Positions 6,391-6,683 of a stretch of 6,683 nucleotides of DNA are shown piece by piece. The notes under the pieces are model-generated. The model was not told the DNA's origin and did no database searches. It saw only the letters and a program-made list of their open reading frames with translations. This stretch comes from Steroidobacteraceae bacterium (lineage in GTDB: Bacteria > Pseudomonadota > Gammaproteobacteria > Steroidobacterales > Steroidobacteraceae). The stretch spans positions 1 to 6,683 of the forward strand of contig JABEVI010000095.1 of NCBI GenBank assembly GCA_013044085.1. Direction: 5' to 3'. A program made the translations under genes and the position numbers. Each line of letters starts with the position of its first letter. Within the stretch, counting starts at the first letter, position 1.

Positions 6391-6683
6391 CTACAAACCC
6401 TCCGCGGCGAGCGCAAGCGCACTGCGCAACACCGCGCTCTTGGCGAGCAGCTCGGCGTACTCGGCGCCCGCCGAGCTGTCGGCGACGATGCCGCCGCCGG
6501 CCTGATAACTGTACCGATCGCCACGGAACACCAGGGTGCGAATCGTGATCGCCTGATCCATGTCGCCGTGCCGGCCGAAATAGCCGACCGTGCCGCCGTA
6601 CAGCTGGCGTCCGACCGGCTCGAGCTCATCGATGATCTGCATCGCGCGCACTTTCGGCGCCCCGACCAGGGTCCCGGCCGGGA
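6391..6683 (-). CDS. trpE: Anthranilate synthase component I, C-terminal fragment
   Basis: Only the last 97 codons of trpE are in the window; the gene runs off the right edge, along with its promoter. TrpE binds chorismate and, with ammonia from TrpG, makes anthranilate. The fragment begins PAGTLVGAPK, the chorismate-enzyme signature usually read as GTLSGAPK, so the Ser is Val here. RAMQIIDELEP, YGGTVGYFG, GDMDQAITIRT and GGGIVADSS follow, all typical of the TrpE/PabB/MenF catalytic domain. The GTG at 6651 is an internal Val, not a start. TrpE rather than PabB is favoured by the IIDELEP and GDMDQAI text and by the place ahead of trpG and trpD. The stop is TAG, 3 nt before trpG. Confidence 0.95.
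   Translation of the reverse strand, partial: PAGTLVGAPKVRAMQIIDELEPVGRQLYGGTVGYFGRHGDMDQAITIRTLVFRGDRYSYQAGGGIVADSSAGAEYAELLAKSAVLRSALALAAEGL
6398..6403 (-). promoter_or_regulatory. Ribosome binding site of trpG
   Basis: GGAGGG inside the last codons of trpE, 10 nt before the trpG ATG. The spacing is a little long but the match to the anti-Shine-Dalgarno sequence is strong and it supports the ATG start. Confidence 0.6.

Noticed and set aside
6649..6651. GTG as a start for a short 86-residue protein
   Set aside because: The preceding codons read GTLVGAPK, part of TrpE, so the frame is the truncated trpE and not a small gene.
1..6683. A novel system hidden in the window
   Set aside because: Every base except about 30 is accounted for by conserved housekeeping genes, leaving no room for an extra element. 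Only family-level variants are unusual.

Overview
The window holds two sets of ordinary, compact, GC-rich bacterial genes and nothing clearly undescribed. On the + strand is the 3' three quarters of ubiB, a membrane-associated UbiB-family kinase-like ATPase needed for ubiquinone synthesis. Converging on it from the right, on the - strand, is an almost complete tryptophan operon in the order trpE (only its C-terminal end is inside), trpG, trpD, trpC, trpF, trpB, trpA. The operon runs from the right edge of the window down to base 1318. The two stop codons of ubiB and trpA are 13 bases apart.

Ubiquinone-type UbiB points to Proteobacteria. The UbiB sequence resembles the beta/gammaproteobacterial protein closely, from my memory of E. 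coli UbiB. The high GC content, heavy use of GTG/TTG starts and alanine/arginine-rich proteins fit a high-GC proteobacterium, perhaps a deep-branching gammaproteobacterium. I cannot name a genus. TrpA, TrpB, TrpC and TrpF carry motif variants unlike the enterobacterial ones, and trpC and trpF are separate genes rather than the fused trpCF of E. coli.

The operon encodes every step from chorismate to tryptophan. TrpE and TrpG make anthranilate, TrpD adds the phosphoribosyl group, TrpF isomerises it, TrpC closes the indole ring, and the TrpA/TrpB complex converts indole-glycerol phosphate and serine to tryptophan. Genes are packed with no real intergenic space: E/G has a 3-nt gap, G/D abuts or overlaps, D/C overlaps by GTGA, C/F has a 10-nt gap, F/B overlaps by ATGA, and B/A overlaps by a few bases. 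This suggests one transcript and translational coupling. The operon promoter and any leader or attenuator lie beyond the right edge.

No tRNA, rRNA, CRISPR, insertion sequence, phage gene or convincing terminator was seen. Points worth a second look are a divergent TrpF whose presumed general-acid Asp appears to be Glu, a Ser-to-Val change in the TrpE chorismate-binding signature, the contrast between the trp motif classes and the UbiB type, and the terminator-less tail-to-tail junction.
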